Assembly: GCA_965203575.1 (NCBI GenBank)
Contig: OZ241894.1
Coordinates: forward strand, 3,100,001-3,164,000
DNA from: Aldehydirespirator sp965203575
GTDB taxonomy: Bacteria; Actinomycetota; Acidimicrobiia; Acidimicrobiales; Aldehydirespiratoraceae
Length of the DNA: 64,000 nt
Reading direction: 5' to 3'
Below the pieces are notes generated by a model. The model worked only from the letters and a program-made list of their open reading frames with translations, made no database searches and was not told where the DNA came from. Positions 9,075 to 16,607 of the stretch are shown piece by piece; within the stretch, counting starts at the first letter, position 1; every line of letters begins with the position of its first letter. Position numbers and translations under genes: made by a program.

Positions 9075-9226
9075 CGGCCCGCCCGAAGCTGCCGCAGCCA
9101 CCAGTGTCACAGCTCTGCCACACCTCCGGGGCTGCCGTGACGCTCCAATAGTGACACTAAGACCAACATTGCGAGTTCATAAGCTTGCAATTTCTGGCCT
9201 GTGACCTATGATTATATGGTTTTGAG
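9075..9226. other. AT-richer junction next to the ssrA 3' end
   Basis: About 150 bases without a gene between the island and ssrA. The stretch 9160-9226 is clearly richer in A and T than its surroundings, which is typical of integrase attachment regions. No second copy of the ssrA 3' end was found inside the window, so the other junction is probably to the left of position 1. Confidence 0.45.
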
Positions 9227-9623
9227 TGGTGGAGCTGGGGAGAATCGAACTCCCGTCCGTCAGGCGGATGCCGGGCTCGCTACGACCATTCCCGAGTCTG
9301 CGGCTTGCGGCTGCCGCTACGCCGGGTCGTGCGGATCCGAGGATCCGGCCGCCGGATCTTTCTCCGGTGTCAGCGGTCTTTGCCGGCTGTCAGCGGGTCT
9401 CTCCCCGCCGTCCACCCCTGCTTCTGGTGCCAGGCTGCAGCGGTCCGGCCCCGCGTGCCATTGCTGGTCGCGATGATTCTCAGCTGCTAGATCAGATCTG
9501 ATCAGGCGACGAGAACGAGAGCGTCGTCTTCGGCGTCTCTTTGGTTGCCCCGTTTAGGGAGTCTGAGCAACTCCGGTCGCACTCCGCGGCCTCCTGGTCC
9601 CGACGTCGAAACCGGTCAGCCCC
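9227..9623 (-). ncRNA. ssrA: Transfer-messenger RNA (tmRNA)
   Basis: The leftward transcript starts GGGGCTGACCGGTTTCGACG at 9623 and ends CAGCTCCACCA at 9227. The first seven bases pair with the last seven before ACCA, and the T-arm reads GGGAGTTCGATTCTCCC. It rescues stalled ribosomes with SmpB. The tag frame spans 9549-9502 and reads GNQRDAEDDALVLVA then TGA, so the proposed resume codon is GGC and the tag ends in a hydrophobic protease signal. The length of 397 bases is normal. smpB lies 0.7 kb away on the same strand. The CCA end is encoded, and its 3' side faces the mobile island. Confidence 0.95.
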
Positions 9624-9690
9624 TCGTGCAGTCTCTTTTCAAGCTGCGGCCCCCGAAGGGACCCAACATGATACTCGCCGCCGCCGACAC

Positions 9691-10305
9691 TCAGGCCGGG
9701 TGGCCGAGGGCGGCCCGGATCCGGTCGCGGGCCACCCATAGCCGCAGCAGCACCAGCGCCGACAGGCCGGCCTCGGTGGCTCCGAACACTATGATCGGCC
9801 CCGACGCGACCAGAGCGCCGTAGAAGCCCCACAGCAGGCCCTCGATCACTGCCAGCGCCCAGGTGAGGGGGGACACTCCCACCGGGGCGTGAGACCTCCA
9901 CGCCGTAACCACTGAAGGGCCCAGGTACAGGCCGTTGGACAGGGCCAGAACAGTTCCCAGCACCGTCCAGCCCGCGGCCAGCTGGATCCCCACGCTCGCC
10001 ACCGCGACCGCGGCGCTCATCAGCGCGCCGGGGCGCACGTCGGCGCCGTTGCGGTACATCAGGTAAAGCGCCGACCCGAAGCTGACGATCGCGACCAGGA
10101 TCGACGGGATGGTGATCCAGAACTCCTCGGCGATCACGTAGGCCATCCAGCCGAAGTTCAGGGTCACGGCCACGGAGGCCCAGGCGGCCGAGACGCCCTC
10201 GACCCGCCCGGTGCGCATCAGCCTCACAATCTGGGGCACGACGTGCACGAAGGTCACCGCGGTGGCCACGAGGCCGACCACAGTCGCGAACTCGGCCCGG
10301 CTCAT
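9691..10305 (-). CDS. SWEET/PQ-loop-like membrane protein
   Basis: A 204-residue membrane protein with about seven hydrophobic segments arranged as two triple-helix units. The first unit carries the PQ-loop signature VVPQIVRLMRTGRVEGVS at residues about 23-40. The second has the related YLGPSVVTAWRSHAPVGVS, with Pro-Ser in place of Pro-Gln. Such proteins transport sugars or related small solutes down their gradient. The ATG at 10305 overlaps the smpB stop codon as ATGA, so it is translationally coupled to smpB and ends just before ssrA. The substrate cannot be inferred. Confidence 0.75.
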   Translation of the reverse strand: MSRAEFATVVGLVATAVTFVHVVPQIVRLMRTGRVEGVSAAWASVAVTLNFGWMAYVIAEEFWITIPSILVAIVSFGSALYLMYRNGADVRPGALMSAAVAVASVGIQLAAGWTVLGTVLALSNGLYLGPSVVTAWRSHAPVGVSPLTWALAVIEGLLWGFYGALVASGPIIVFGATEAGLSALVLLRLWVARDRIRAALGHPA

Positions 10306-10814
10306 GGCCGGTCTCTGGAGCGGCGCCGGCGGGCTGCGGCCATCGAGCGGGCCGCCTCGGCGTCGGCGTCGCGCTGGGCGATATCGCGGCGGCGGTCGGA
10401 CCGGGTGCGCCCACGGGCCAGGGCCAGGGCCAGCTTGGCCTTCCCCTCGTTGAAGTAGAGGGCGAGCGGCACCAGCGCAAGTCGCTCCTGGTCGACCCGG
10501 GACGCCAGGCGCTGTATCTCGCGCCGGTGGGCCAGCAGCTTGCGGACCCGGTCCGGCTCCGAGCGGAACGGCGCCGCCGCGTGCGAGTAGGGCGAGATGT
10601 GCAGGTTGTGCAGCCACAGCTCGCCCCGGTCGATGCGGGCCCAGCTCTCCGCTATCTGCACATTGCCCTCCCGCAGGGACTTGACCTCGCTGCCCTGAAG
10701 CACCAGACCGACCTCGAGAGTCTCAAGAATGTCGAAGTTCCGGCGGGCGCGGCGATTGGTCGCCACCACCGACGCCCCTTCCGGGACATCCCGACGCTTC
10801 TGCGACTTCGCCAT
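10302..10814 (-). CDS. smpB: SsrA-binding protein SmpB
   Basis: A 170-residue protein that binds tmRNA and brings it to stalled ribosomes. The family core is clear: VATNRRARRNFDILETLEVG, LVLQGSEVKSLREGNVQI, LWLHNLHISPYSH and LALVPLALYFNEGKAKL. The Arg-rich C-terminal tail inserts into the ribosomal mRNA channel in known SmpB proteins; here it is longer than usual (residues about 135-170). The gene lies upstream of ssrA on the same strand, with the SWEET-like gene between and coupled to it. The ATG at 10814 starts MAKSQKRRDVPEG, a typical SmpB beginning. Confidence 0.96.
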   Translation of the reverse strand: MAKSQKRRDVPEGASVVATNRRARRNFDILETLEVGLVLQGSEVKSLREGNVQIAESWARIDRGELWLHNLHISPYSHAAAPFRSEPDRVRKLLAHRREIQRLASRVDQERLALVPLALYFNEGKAKLALALARGRTRSDRRRDIAQRDADAEAARSMAAARRRRSRDRP

Positions 10815-10881
10815 AGCCGCTCACGGTACCGGTGGGCAGGGCAGGGCAGGGGGAAGCAGCCTGGCGATAGCGTGCGGGGCG

Positions 10882-11304
10882 ATGCTGGAGATGTCGGCGG
10901 AGATGCACGCTGCGATGGTGGCCCACGCCATCGCCGGGCTTCCCCACGAGGCCTGCGGTCTGTTCGCCGGGCAGCACGGCTCGAACCGCGTCGAGCGCTT
11001 CTTTCCCATGCGCAACGCGGCCGAGTCCCGCGAGATCTACGTGCTCGACGGCCTGGAGATGATGGATGTGGAGCGCACCGCCGACGACGCCGGCCTCGCG
11101 GTCATGGGAGTGATGCACTCACACACCCACACCACCAACTACCCGTCGCCGACCGACATCGCCGACGCGGCCCGCTTCGACCCCTTCGGCGCCTGGCGCT
11201 TCGTGATCGTGTCGCTGCGCCATCCCGAGCCGTCGCTGCGTTCGTTCCGCATCCTCGACGGCGAAGTCACCGAGGAGCCCGTGGCGATCGACGGCGCGGG
11301 CTAG
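10882..11304 (+). CDS. Mec-like JAB1/MPN (M67) metalloprotease
   Basis: A 140-residue single-domain JAMM protein. The zinc site is complete: E8 near the start, and HSHTHTTNYPSPTD at residues about 77-90, giving H-x-H and the distant Asp. In mycobacteria the homologous Mec protein (Rv1334) releases cysteine from the sulphur carrier CysO and sits beside cysM. Here cysM lies 3 kb downstream on the same strand. No CysO-like small protein is visible between them. It starts at ATG 10882; ATG 10891 is possible. The stop overlaps that of the opposing MaoC-hydrolase gene. Confidence 0.82.
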   Translation: MLEMSAEMHAAMVAHAIAGLPHEACGLFAGQHGSNRVERFFPMRNAAESREIYVLDGLEMMDVERTADDAGLAVMGVMHSHTHTTNYPSPTDIADAARFDPFGAWRFVIVSLRHPEPSLRSFRILDGEVTEEPVAIDGAG

Positions 11305-12656
11305 CCGTCAAGGAGTTCGCGGGCTGCGGCCGCGGCCACCACGCCCGGCGCCTCCAGCGGGCCGAAATGGCTCAGGTTCTCGAAGCTGAGGAAGCGTCCC
11401 TGGGGTAGCGCCTCGGCGATCGCGGCGGCGAAGACGCCGGGGTTGGACGCCGCGGTGACCACCGTTCCCGCCGCCACGGTGGCAGGAACGCTGATCGAGG
11501 TCGCCTCCTCCGTCGGCAGGCCGCCGCTGGCCTCGAAGGTGCGGGCCTCGGTCTCGGCCGAGCAGGCCAGACGCACCCGCCCGTCGGGGAGGTCGACGAA
11601 GCCGCCCTCTACGTAGGCGGCCAGCGCGTCGGACCGCATCACCGCCAGCGGCGACCGGCCCGAGTAGCGCTCCAGCGCCTCGGCCCGCGAGCCGAACACC
11701 TCGCGCCGGTTGCGGGCCCCCGCGGCCAGCGGGTTGGCGTTGGGTGCGTCGAAGAAGCCCCGTGGCAGCACTATCGGCTCGTACAGGAACAGGCCTTCGA
11801 ACGTCCCCGGCTGCGAGCGTTCGGCCAGCAGCAGCGCGGCGCCGCCCATCGAGTGCCCGAACCCGTACAGCCGCCCGGCGCCGATCGCGGCCGCGCACGC
11901 GGCGACGTCGGTGCCCATGCCGCTCCAGGCGTAGTCGTCGCCCGGCGCGGGTCCCGAGGAGCCGTGGCCCCGGAAGTCCAGGGCCCAGACCGTGAAGTGC
12001 TCCTTGAGGGATTGCGCCAGCGGCCGGTAGGCCAGACTGTGGAACCCGGTGGCGTGACACACCAGCAGGTCCGGGCCTGATCCTCCCATCAGCCTCAGGC
12101 TCAGCTTCACACCGTCCGCGGATCGGATCTCGAGGGAGCCCTTCGCAGCGGCGGGATCGGCTCCAGCGGCCTGCTCAGCACCGCTCGGGGTGCTCTCGCC
12201 GGCCGGGTGGCGGCGGCCGATCAGGCCCCGTCCTCGGGCTGTGAACACGACGCGGCCGTGCTGGTTGGTCATCGTGCAGCCGATGAACACCGTGCCCCGG
12301 TCCGCATGCTTCGACGACGGCCGGGTGCTGAGGATCTCGACCGTCGCGGCCAGCGAGTCGCCGGGCCGGACCGGCTCGAGCCAGCGGACCTCCTGCATCC
12401 CGCCGGAGCCCCGGCTGTCGGCCCGCGAGATCACGGTGTCGATCCACAGGCGGGCCCAGGCCGAGACGGTGTGCCAGCCGCTGGCGATCAGCCCTCCGAA
12501 CGGCGAGTCCACCGCGGCCTCCGGGTCGGTGTGGAAGTACTGGGGGTCGAAGCGGCGGCCGAAGTCGATGATCTCGGCCTCGGTCATCTCGTAGGTGCCG
12601 AGCTCGACGACATCGCCTGGGACGAAGTCCTCGAAGAACAGTTCCGGCTCGGACAT
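11301..12656 (-). CDS. MaoC hot-dog dehydratase fused to an alpha/beta hydrolase
   Basis: One 451-residue frame joins two domains. Residues 1-150 form a MaoC-type hot-dog domain (FEDFVPGDVVELGTYEMTE, DPQYFHTDPEAA, FGGLIASGWHT), usually an enoyl-CoA hydratase. After an Ala/Gly-rich linker (about 153-175) comes an alpha/beta hydrolase with LLVCHATGFHSL, LDFRGHGSSGP, the nucleophile elbow GFGHSMGGA and a late histidine in LSHFGPLEAP. No stop or frameshift lies between the halves. The fusion suggests that an acyl-CoA or acyl thioester is hydrated and then cleaved, or that two steps of one small pathway are linked. Substrate unknown. It diverges from the MFS transporter gene. Confidence 0.85.
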   Translation of the reverse strand: MSEPELFFEDFVPGDVVELGTYEMTEAEIIDFGRRFDPQYFHTDPEAAVDSPFGGLIASGWHTVSAWARLWIDTVISRADSRGSGGMQEVRWLEPVRPGDSLAATVEILSTRPSSKHADRGTVFIGCTMTNQHGRVVFTARGRGLIGRRHPAGESTPSGAEQAAGADPAAAKGSLEIRSADGVKLSLRLMGGSGPDLLVCHATGFHSLAYRPLAQSLKEHFTVWALDFRGHGSSGPAPGDDYAWSGMGTDVAACAAAIGAGRLYGFGHSMGGAALLLAERSQPGTFEGLFLYEPIVLPRGFFDAPNANPLAAGARNRREVFGSRAEALERYSGRSPLAVMRSDALAAYVEGGFVDLPDGRVRLACSAETEARTFEASGGLPTEEATSISVPATVAAGTVVTAASNPGVFAAAIAEALPQGRFLSFENLSHFGPLEAPGVVAAAAARELLDG

Positions 12657-12726
12657 CCGGGTATTTCTATCGGCTCAGACCGAGCGCCCATTCGCTTCGG
12701 CCCCCAGCCCCGCCCGATAGCTTCGG

Positions 12727-14187
12727 GTGGTGAAACGAGCCAGCGCCCACCGCCTGCTCGGCCCCACGTACCGGGCTCCGGCTATCGCCCTGATGGCTGC
12801 GGTGGCCATGGCGTCCTACAACAACCTGTCGGTCACCGCCGCGCTCCCCGACATCGGCAACGACCTCGGCCGGGTGGCGCTGCTTCCCTGGGTGGTGACA
12901 GTGGAGCTGCTGTCGGCCGCCATCGCGGTTCTCGCGGTGGGGCCGTACATCGACGGCGCCGGGGCCCGCCGGGCGTTCCGGCTCACGGTCGTGTGGTTCA
13001 CGGTCGCCTCGGCCATGTGCACGGTCGCCCCCACGATGGAGCTGCTGGTCGCGGCCCGCGTGCTCCAGGGTCTGGCCGCCGGGGCGTTGATCGGCACCGC
13101 GCTCACATGCATCGGGCTGGTGTTCGACGACGAGGCCCGCCCCTGGGCCTATGCGCTGATGTCGTCGGTGTGGGGCATCATGGGCATCGGCGGGCCGGCG
13201 GTGGCCGCCGCCCTGGTGAGCACGCTGGGATGGCGGGCCGTGTTCGCGGTCAACCTCCCGGTGGCGATGATGGCCGCGGCGGTGGGCTGGCGTCGCCTGC
13301 CCACCGAGGCGCGAGCGGCCGCAGAGTCCCTCGACCGTCGGGGCCTGGCGATCCTGAGCGCCCTCACCGTCGCGCTGCTGCTGGCCACGTCGGACCTGGC
13401 ATGGCCGAGCGCCGTGCTGGTGGCGGGAGGCGTGCTGCTGGCCGTCCTGTACGTCCGCCATGCCCGTAGCCGCCCGAGTCCGGTCATGCGTCTGGCGCAC
13501 ATCACCGCGAGACGATGGCGTCACATCCACATCGTCGCCGTCCTGGCGGTGTCGGGCGGCACGGGCGCAACTGTCTACCTGCCGCTGTACCTGAAGGGCG
13601 CCCGGGGCTCCTCAGTGGCGTTCGCGGCCTTCGCGGTGGTGTGGCCCACGCTGGGGTGGTCGACGGCCGCCTGGGTCTCCGGCGCGCTCCAGCAGCGCCT
13701 GCGGGCCCAGACCGTCGCCGTCATCGGATCGGTGATCATCGCCACCGGCACGGTCGCAGCCGCCTGGGCTGCCTGGGTCGCAGCGCCGGTTCCATGGCTG
13801 CTGGCCTGGCTGATCTGTGCCGGCTGGGGAATCGGAACGATCACGACGTCGAGCCTCTCGCTCCTCCAGAGTCGGGCCGACCTTGCCGAGATGGGCCGAG
13901 TCAGCTCGGCCCACCATTTCCTCCGCTCGCTCGGGTTCGCCTACGGGGCTGCTGTGGCCGGCCTGGTGATGCTGTGGGTCCTCGACCGCCGCACCGGCGA
14001 TCCCGAGTTGGTGCGGGGCCTGCTGAGCGAGAGGGACGTGGTGGTCGACGCCGGCGTCGCCGACGCGCTGGCCTCGGCGTTCACCTGGTCGCTGGTGGTC
14101 ATGGCCGTGCTCACCGTCCTGGCTGTGCCTGCATCGCTCGTGCTGGCGAGGGACGGCTCCCGCGGGGTGGAGGCGTCCCGGCGATGA
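12727..14187 (+). CDS. MFS transporter, DHA2-like drug exporter
   Basis: A 486-residue integral membrane protein with about 14 hydrophobic segments. It has the DHA2-type order: SVTAALPDIGNDLGRVALLP after the first helix, VAARVLQGLAAGALIGTALT near helix 4, and GWRAVFAVNLPVAMMAA near helix 6. These proteins export drugs or metabolites using the proton gradient. Two adjacent GTG codons (12727 and 12730) are possible starts. Its promoter region is shared with the divergent MaoC-hydrolase gene 70 bases away, which may mean co-regulation. The substrate is unknown. Confidence 0.85.
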   Translation: MVKRASAHRLLGPTYRAPAIALMAAVAMASYNNLSVTAALPDIGNDLGRVALLPWVVTVELLSAAIAVLAVGPYIDGAGARRAFRLTVVWFTVASAMCTVAPTMELLVAARVLQGLAAGALIGTALTCIGLVFDDEARPWAYALMSSVWGIMGIGGPAVAAALVSTLGWRAVFAVNLPVAMMAAAVGWRRLPTEARAAAESLDRRGLAILSALTVALLLATSDLAWPSAVLVAGGVLLAVLYVRHARSRPSPVMRLAHITARRWRHIHIVAVLAVSGGTGATVYLPLYLKGARGSSVAFAAFAVVWPTLGWSTAAWVSGALQQRLRAQTVAVIGSVIIATGTVAAAWAAWVAAPVPWLLAWLICAGWGIGTITTSSLSLLQSRADLAEMGRVSSAHHFLRSLGFAYGAAVAGLVMLWVLDRRTGDPELVRGLLSERDVVVDAGVADALASAFTWSLVVMAVLTVLAVPASLVLARDGSRGVEASRR

Positions 14188-14220
14188 CGGTGCCGGCCGC
14201 ATTTGGAGCGGTTGCGCCGG

Positions 14221-14238
14221 TATAATCCTGATCGGATT
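14221..14238 (+). promoter_or_regulatory. cysM promoter -10 box overlapping a palindromic operator candidate
   Basis: TATAAT at 14221-14226 is a perfect -10 hexamer placed 38 bases before the cysM start. It overlaps an inverted repeat AATCC-TGATC-GGATT (14224-14238), followed closely by CGGGATTA. An operator lying on the -10 box would act as a repressor site. The AATCC/GGATT arms recall sites of Rrf2-family sulphur or Fe-S regulators. No clear -35 box was found. Confidence 0.5.
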
Positions 14239-14264
14239 ACTCGGGATTAGAGCACGGACATCCC

Positions 14265-15212
14265 ATGACCCTCAAGCGCGACGCACTCGACCTCATCGGC
14301 AACACGCCGGCCGTGGACGTCTCGCAGCTGAGCCCCAACCCCGACGTCCGGCTGGTGGCCAAGCTCGAGAGCGCCAACCCGACCGGCTCGGTCAAGGACC
14401 GCATCGCCAAGGCCATGGTGCTCGACGCGGAGGCCGACGGCACCCTCGGCCCCGGCAAGCGGATACTGGAGCCGTCGTCGGGCAACACCGGCATCGCCCT
14501 GGCCATGATCGCCCGGATCCGCGGCTACCCGATAACGGTCGTGATGCCCGAGAACACCTCGCCGGAGCGCCGCCAGATGCTGGAGGTGTTCGGAGCGGAC
14601 ATCGTGCCGTCGCCCGGCGCCGAGGGATCCAACGGCGCGGTGCGCCTGGCCCGCCGGATGGCCCTGGAACAGCCCGACTGGGTGTTCCTGTACCAGTACG
14701 CCAACGAGGCCAACCCCCGCGTCCACTACGAGACCACCGGGCCCGAGATCCTGCGCGACGTGCCCGACGTCACCCACTTCGTGGCCGGCCTGGGCACCAG
14801 CGGAACCCTCATGGGCGTCGGGACCTACCTCAAGGAGGCCCACCCCGACATCGAGGTGTATGCGGTGGAGCCGCCCGCGGGGGAGATGGTCGACGGTCTG
14901 CGCAACCTCGACGACGGCTTCATACCGCCGGTCTACGAGAAGTGGGGCGGATCCGACCTGCTCAGCGGCAAGCGCATAGTGCGGCCCCGCGAGTCGGTGG
15001 AGTACACCCGCCGGCTGGCCGACGCCGGCATCTTCGCCGGCCTGTCGTCGGGCGCGGCGCTGGCCGGCGCCGTCCGGGTGGCCGAGCGGATCGGCGCCGG
15101 CACGGTCGTGTTCATCGTGTGCGACGGCGGCTGGAAGTACCTGTCGAGCCAGGCCTGGACCGGCGACCTCGACGAGGTGTCCGAGCGGGCCTCGCAGATC
15201 ATCTACTTCTAG
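14265..15212 (+). CDS. cysM: Cysteine synthase, CysM-like
   Basis: A 315-residue PLP enzyme that makes cysteine from an activated serine and a sulphur donor. The lysine that binds PLP lies in NPTGSVKDR (residues about 40-48). The substrate loop EPSSGNTGIALA and the phosphate-binding GLGTSGTLMG are intact. The closest familiar relatives are mycobacterial CysM proteins, which use O-phosphoserine and CysO thiocarboxylate. The gene order with a Mec-type protease, an Rv1339-type hydrolase, rph and rdgB supports this. A CysK that uses O-acetylserine is the alternative. A palindrome on its -10 box suggests sulphur-responsive repression. Confidence 0.9.
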   Translation: MTLKRDALDLIGNTPAVDVSQLSPNPDVRLVAKLESANPTGSVKDRIAKAMVLDAEADGTLGPGKRILEPSSGNTGIALAMIARIRGYPITVVMPENTSPERRQMLEVFGADIVPSPGAEGSNGAVRLARRMALEQPDWVFLYQYANEANPRVHYETTGPEILRDVPDVTHFVAGLGTSGTLMGVGTYLKEAHPDIEVYAVEPPAGEMVDGLRNLDDGFIPPVYEKWGGSDLLSGKRIVRPRESVEYTRRLADAGIFAGLSSGAALAGAVRVAERIGAGTVVFIVCDGGWKYLSSQAWTGDLDEVSERASQIIYF

Positions 15213-15221
15213 CGGCGGGCC

Positions 15222-15251
15222 GCTGGCGGTGTAGCACGCGCTACAGCTCGC
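15222..15251. repeat. Tandem palindromic repeat, copy 1
   Basis: A 30-bp unit with the core TGTAGCACGCGCTACA (15230-15245), a palindrome with one mismatch. It is repeated 42 bp downstream with a single difference. It sits between cysM and rpmB and could act as an operator, or as a terminator hairpin for cysM (no T-tract follows). Confidence 0.6.
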
Positions 15252-15263
15252 GTCCTCTCGTCT

Positions 15264-15293
15264 GCTGGCGGTGTAGCGCGCGCTACAGCTCGC
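15264..15293. repeat. Tandem palindromic repeat, copy 2
   Basis: The second 30-bp unit has a perfect 16-bp palindrome TGTAGCGCGCGCTACA (15272-15287), ending only 19 bases before the rpmB ATG. The 42-bp spacing equals four helical turns, so two bound dimers would face the same side of the DNA. Confidence 0.6.
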
Positions 15294-15306
15294 TAGCCTT
15301 CCTGGA

Positions 15307-15543
15307 ATGTCCAAGATCTGCCAGGTCACCGGCAAGAAGCCGCAGTTCGGCAAGCAGCTCTCGCACTCGCATCGCCGCTCCAGCCGTCGCTGGGATCCCA
15401 ACGTCCAGACCAAGCGCTACTACCTGCCCAGCGAGAAGCGCTGGATCAAGCTGCGCCTGAGCACCAAGGCCATCAAGACCATCGACAAGCGGGGCATCGA
15501 GAGCGTGGTGGCCGAGATGCGCCGCAACGGCCGCAAGGTCTAG
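15307..15543 (+). CDS. rpmB: 50S ribosomal protein L28, zinc-free type
   Basis: A 78-residue L28 with the classic MSKICQVTGKKPQFG start and SHSHRRSSRRWDPNVQ, then a C-terminal KTIDKRGIESVVAEMRR. It lacks the paired cysteines of zinc-binding L28. It resembles mycobacterial RpmB2, whose gene, like rpmG2, is induced in zinc shortage by loss of Zur repression. No Zur-like box was found here; tandem palindromes sit upstream instead. Whether a zinc-binding paralogue exists elsewhere cannot be seen. rpmG follows after 15 bases with its own AAGGAG site. Confidence 0.95.
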   Translation: MSKICQVTGKKPQFGKQLSHSHRRSSRRWDPNVQTKRYYLPSEKRWIKLRLSTKAIKTIDKRGIESVVAEMRRNGRKV

Positions 15544-15558
15544 AGCAAGGAGAGCGCG

Positions 15559-15720
15559 ATGGCCAGCGACAAGCGTCCCATTATCAAGCTCCGGTCCACC
15601 GCCGGCACCGGCTACACCTACGTGACCACCAAGAACAAGACCAACACCCGTCACCGCATCGAGCTCAAGAAGTACGACCCGGTGATCCGCAAGCACGTGG
15701 TCTTCAAGGAGGAGCGCTAA
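15559..15720 (+). CDS. rpmG: 50S ribosomal protein L33, zinc-free type
   Basis: A 53-residue L33 starting MASDKRPIIKLRSTAGTGY and ending KYDPVIRKHVVFKEER. It has no cysteines, so it is the zinc-free form like mycobacterial RpmG2. AAGGAG lies just upstream of the ATG at 15559. It forms an operon with rpmB. A dispersed repeat element begins immediately after the TAA stop codon. Confidence 0.95.
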   Translation: MASDKRPIIKLRSTAGTGYTYVTTKNKTNTRHRIELKKYDPVIRKHVVFKEER

Positions 15721-15820
15721 GAGGCCGAGCGGACGGGCCGCGCTCCGTGGACGACTTCGCTATGGGCGGAGCGAGGCCGTGGCCCGAGCGGCCCGTGAGC
15801 GAAGCGAACAAGAGCGGGAA
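15721..15820 (+). repeat. Dispersed repeat family, copy 1 (full, 100 bp)
   Basis: Begins GAGGCCGAGCGGA and ends with the conserved module GGCCCGAGCGGCCCGTGAGC, then GAAGCGAACAAGAGCGGGAA. The middle 30-35 bases differ between copies. It starts right after the rpmG stop codon. Related copies lie at 32473, 37196, 47350, 60204 and 60248. Confidence 0.8.
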
Positions 15821-15853
15821 TGACAGCGCTCGACTCGGGACCGGGGCATCGGT

Positions 15854-16597
15854 GTGACACTCACGGTGACGGTCCTCGGTTGCAGCGGCAGCTACGCCGC
15901 GCCCGACAACCCCTGCACCGGCTACCTGGTGCGAAGCGGCTCCGCGGCGGTGTTGCTCGACTGCGGGCCCGGAACGCTGGGACCCCTCCAGGAAGCGATA
16001 GACCTCGCCGACATCAGCGCCATCGTCGCCACCCACTGCCATCCCGACCACTGGCTCGAGCTGCCGGTGATCCGCAACGTGTACATCTGGTTCGTGCCCC
16101 GCAGTAACGTCCCCGTCTACGGCACGGCCGAGACCCGGGCCATGGACCGGGCCATCACCGTGATGCGGTCGGGCCGGACCGATCCCCTGGCCTGGAACGT
16201 GATCGACCCCTCGTCGAAGGTGACCATCGGCGACCAGCAGTGGAGCTTCGCCCTCACCGACCATCCCGTGGAGACGCTGGCCGTGCGGGTGGACTCGGGC
16301 GGCCGATCCTTCGCCTTCAGCTCCGACTCCGGGCCCGGCTGGGACTTCCGGTCACTGGGGGAGGGCATCCACCTGGCCATGTGCGACGCCAGCCACGGCT
16401 GCGAGCACGAGGATGAGGGCATCCCGCACATGAGCGCCCGGCAGGCGGCCCGGGCCGCGACCGCGGCCGGTGTCGAGCGTCTGGTGCTCACCCATCTGGC
16501 CCCCGGCTGCGACCCCGCCGCGCAGCTGGCCGAGGCCGGCGAGGTGTTCACCGGCGAGCTGGACGTGGCCCGCCCCGGTCTGGTCGTGACGGTGTGA
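15854..16597 (+). CDS. Metallo-beta-lactamase-fold hydrolase, Rv1339-like
   Basis: A 247-residue MBL-fold enzyme of the RNase Z/YhfI type. Metal ligands are visible: THCHPDHWLE (H61, H63, D65, H66), a histidine in ALTDHPVETL, the Asp in AFSSDSGPG and the His in VLTHLAPGCD. The mycobacterial gene in the same position (Rv1339) has been reported to have cyclic-AMP phosphodiesterase activity, so a nucleotide phosphodiesterase role is plausible but not shown here. It starts at GTG 15854. The gene is followed after 10 bases by rph and then rdgB, likely one operon, and is preceded by a dispersed repeat. Confidence 0.85.
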   Translation: MTLTVTVLGCSGSYAAPDNPCTGYLVRSGSAAVLLDCGPGTLGPLQEAIDLADISAIVATHCHPDHWLELPVIRNVYIWFVPRSNVPVYGTAETRAMDRAITVMRSGRTDPLAWNVIDPSSKVTIGDQQWSFALTDHPVETLAVRVDSGGRSFAFSSDSGPGWDFRSLGEGIHLAMCDASHGCEHEDEGIPHMSARQAARAATAAGVERLVLTHLAPGCDPAAQLAEAGEVFTGELDVARPGLVVTV

Positions 16598-16607
16598 GGT
16601 ACCAGCA

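Noticed and set aside
9554..10480. A 308-residue leftward frame running from the SWEET-like gene region into ssrA
   Set aside because: It reads through the tmRNA and is out of frame with the membrane protein; no domain.
11654..11995. Several rightward frames opposite the MaoC-hydrolase gene
   Set aside because: Typical antisense shadows of a GC-rich gene, with Arg/Pro/Ala runs and no start signals.
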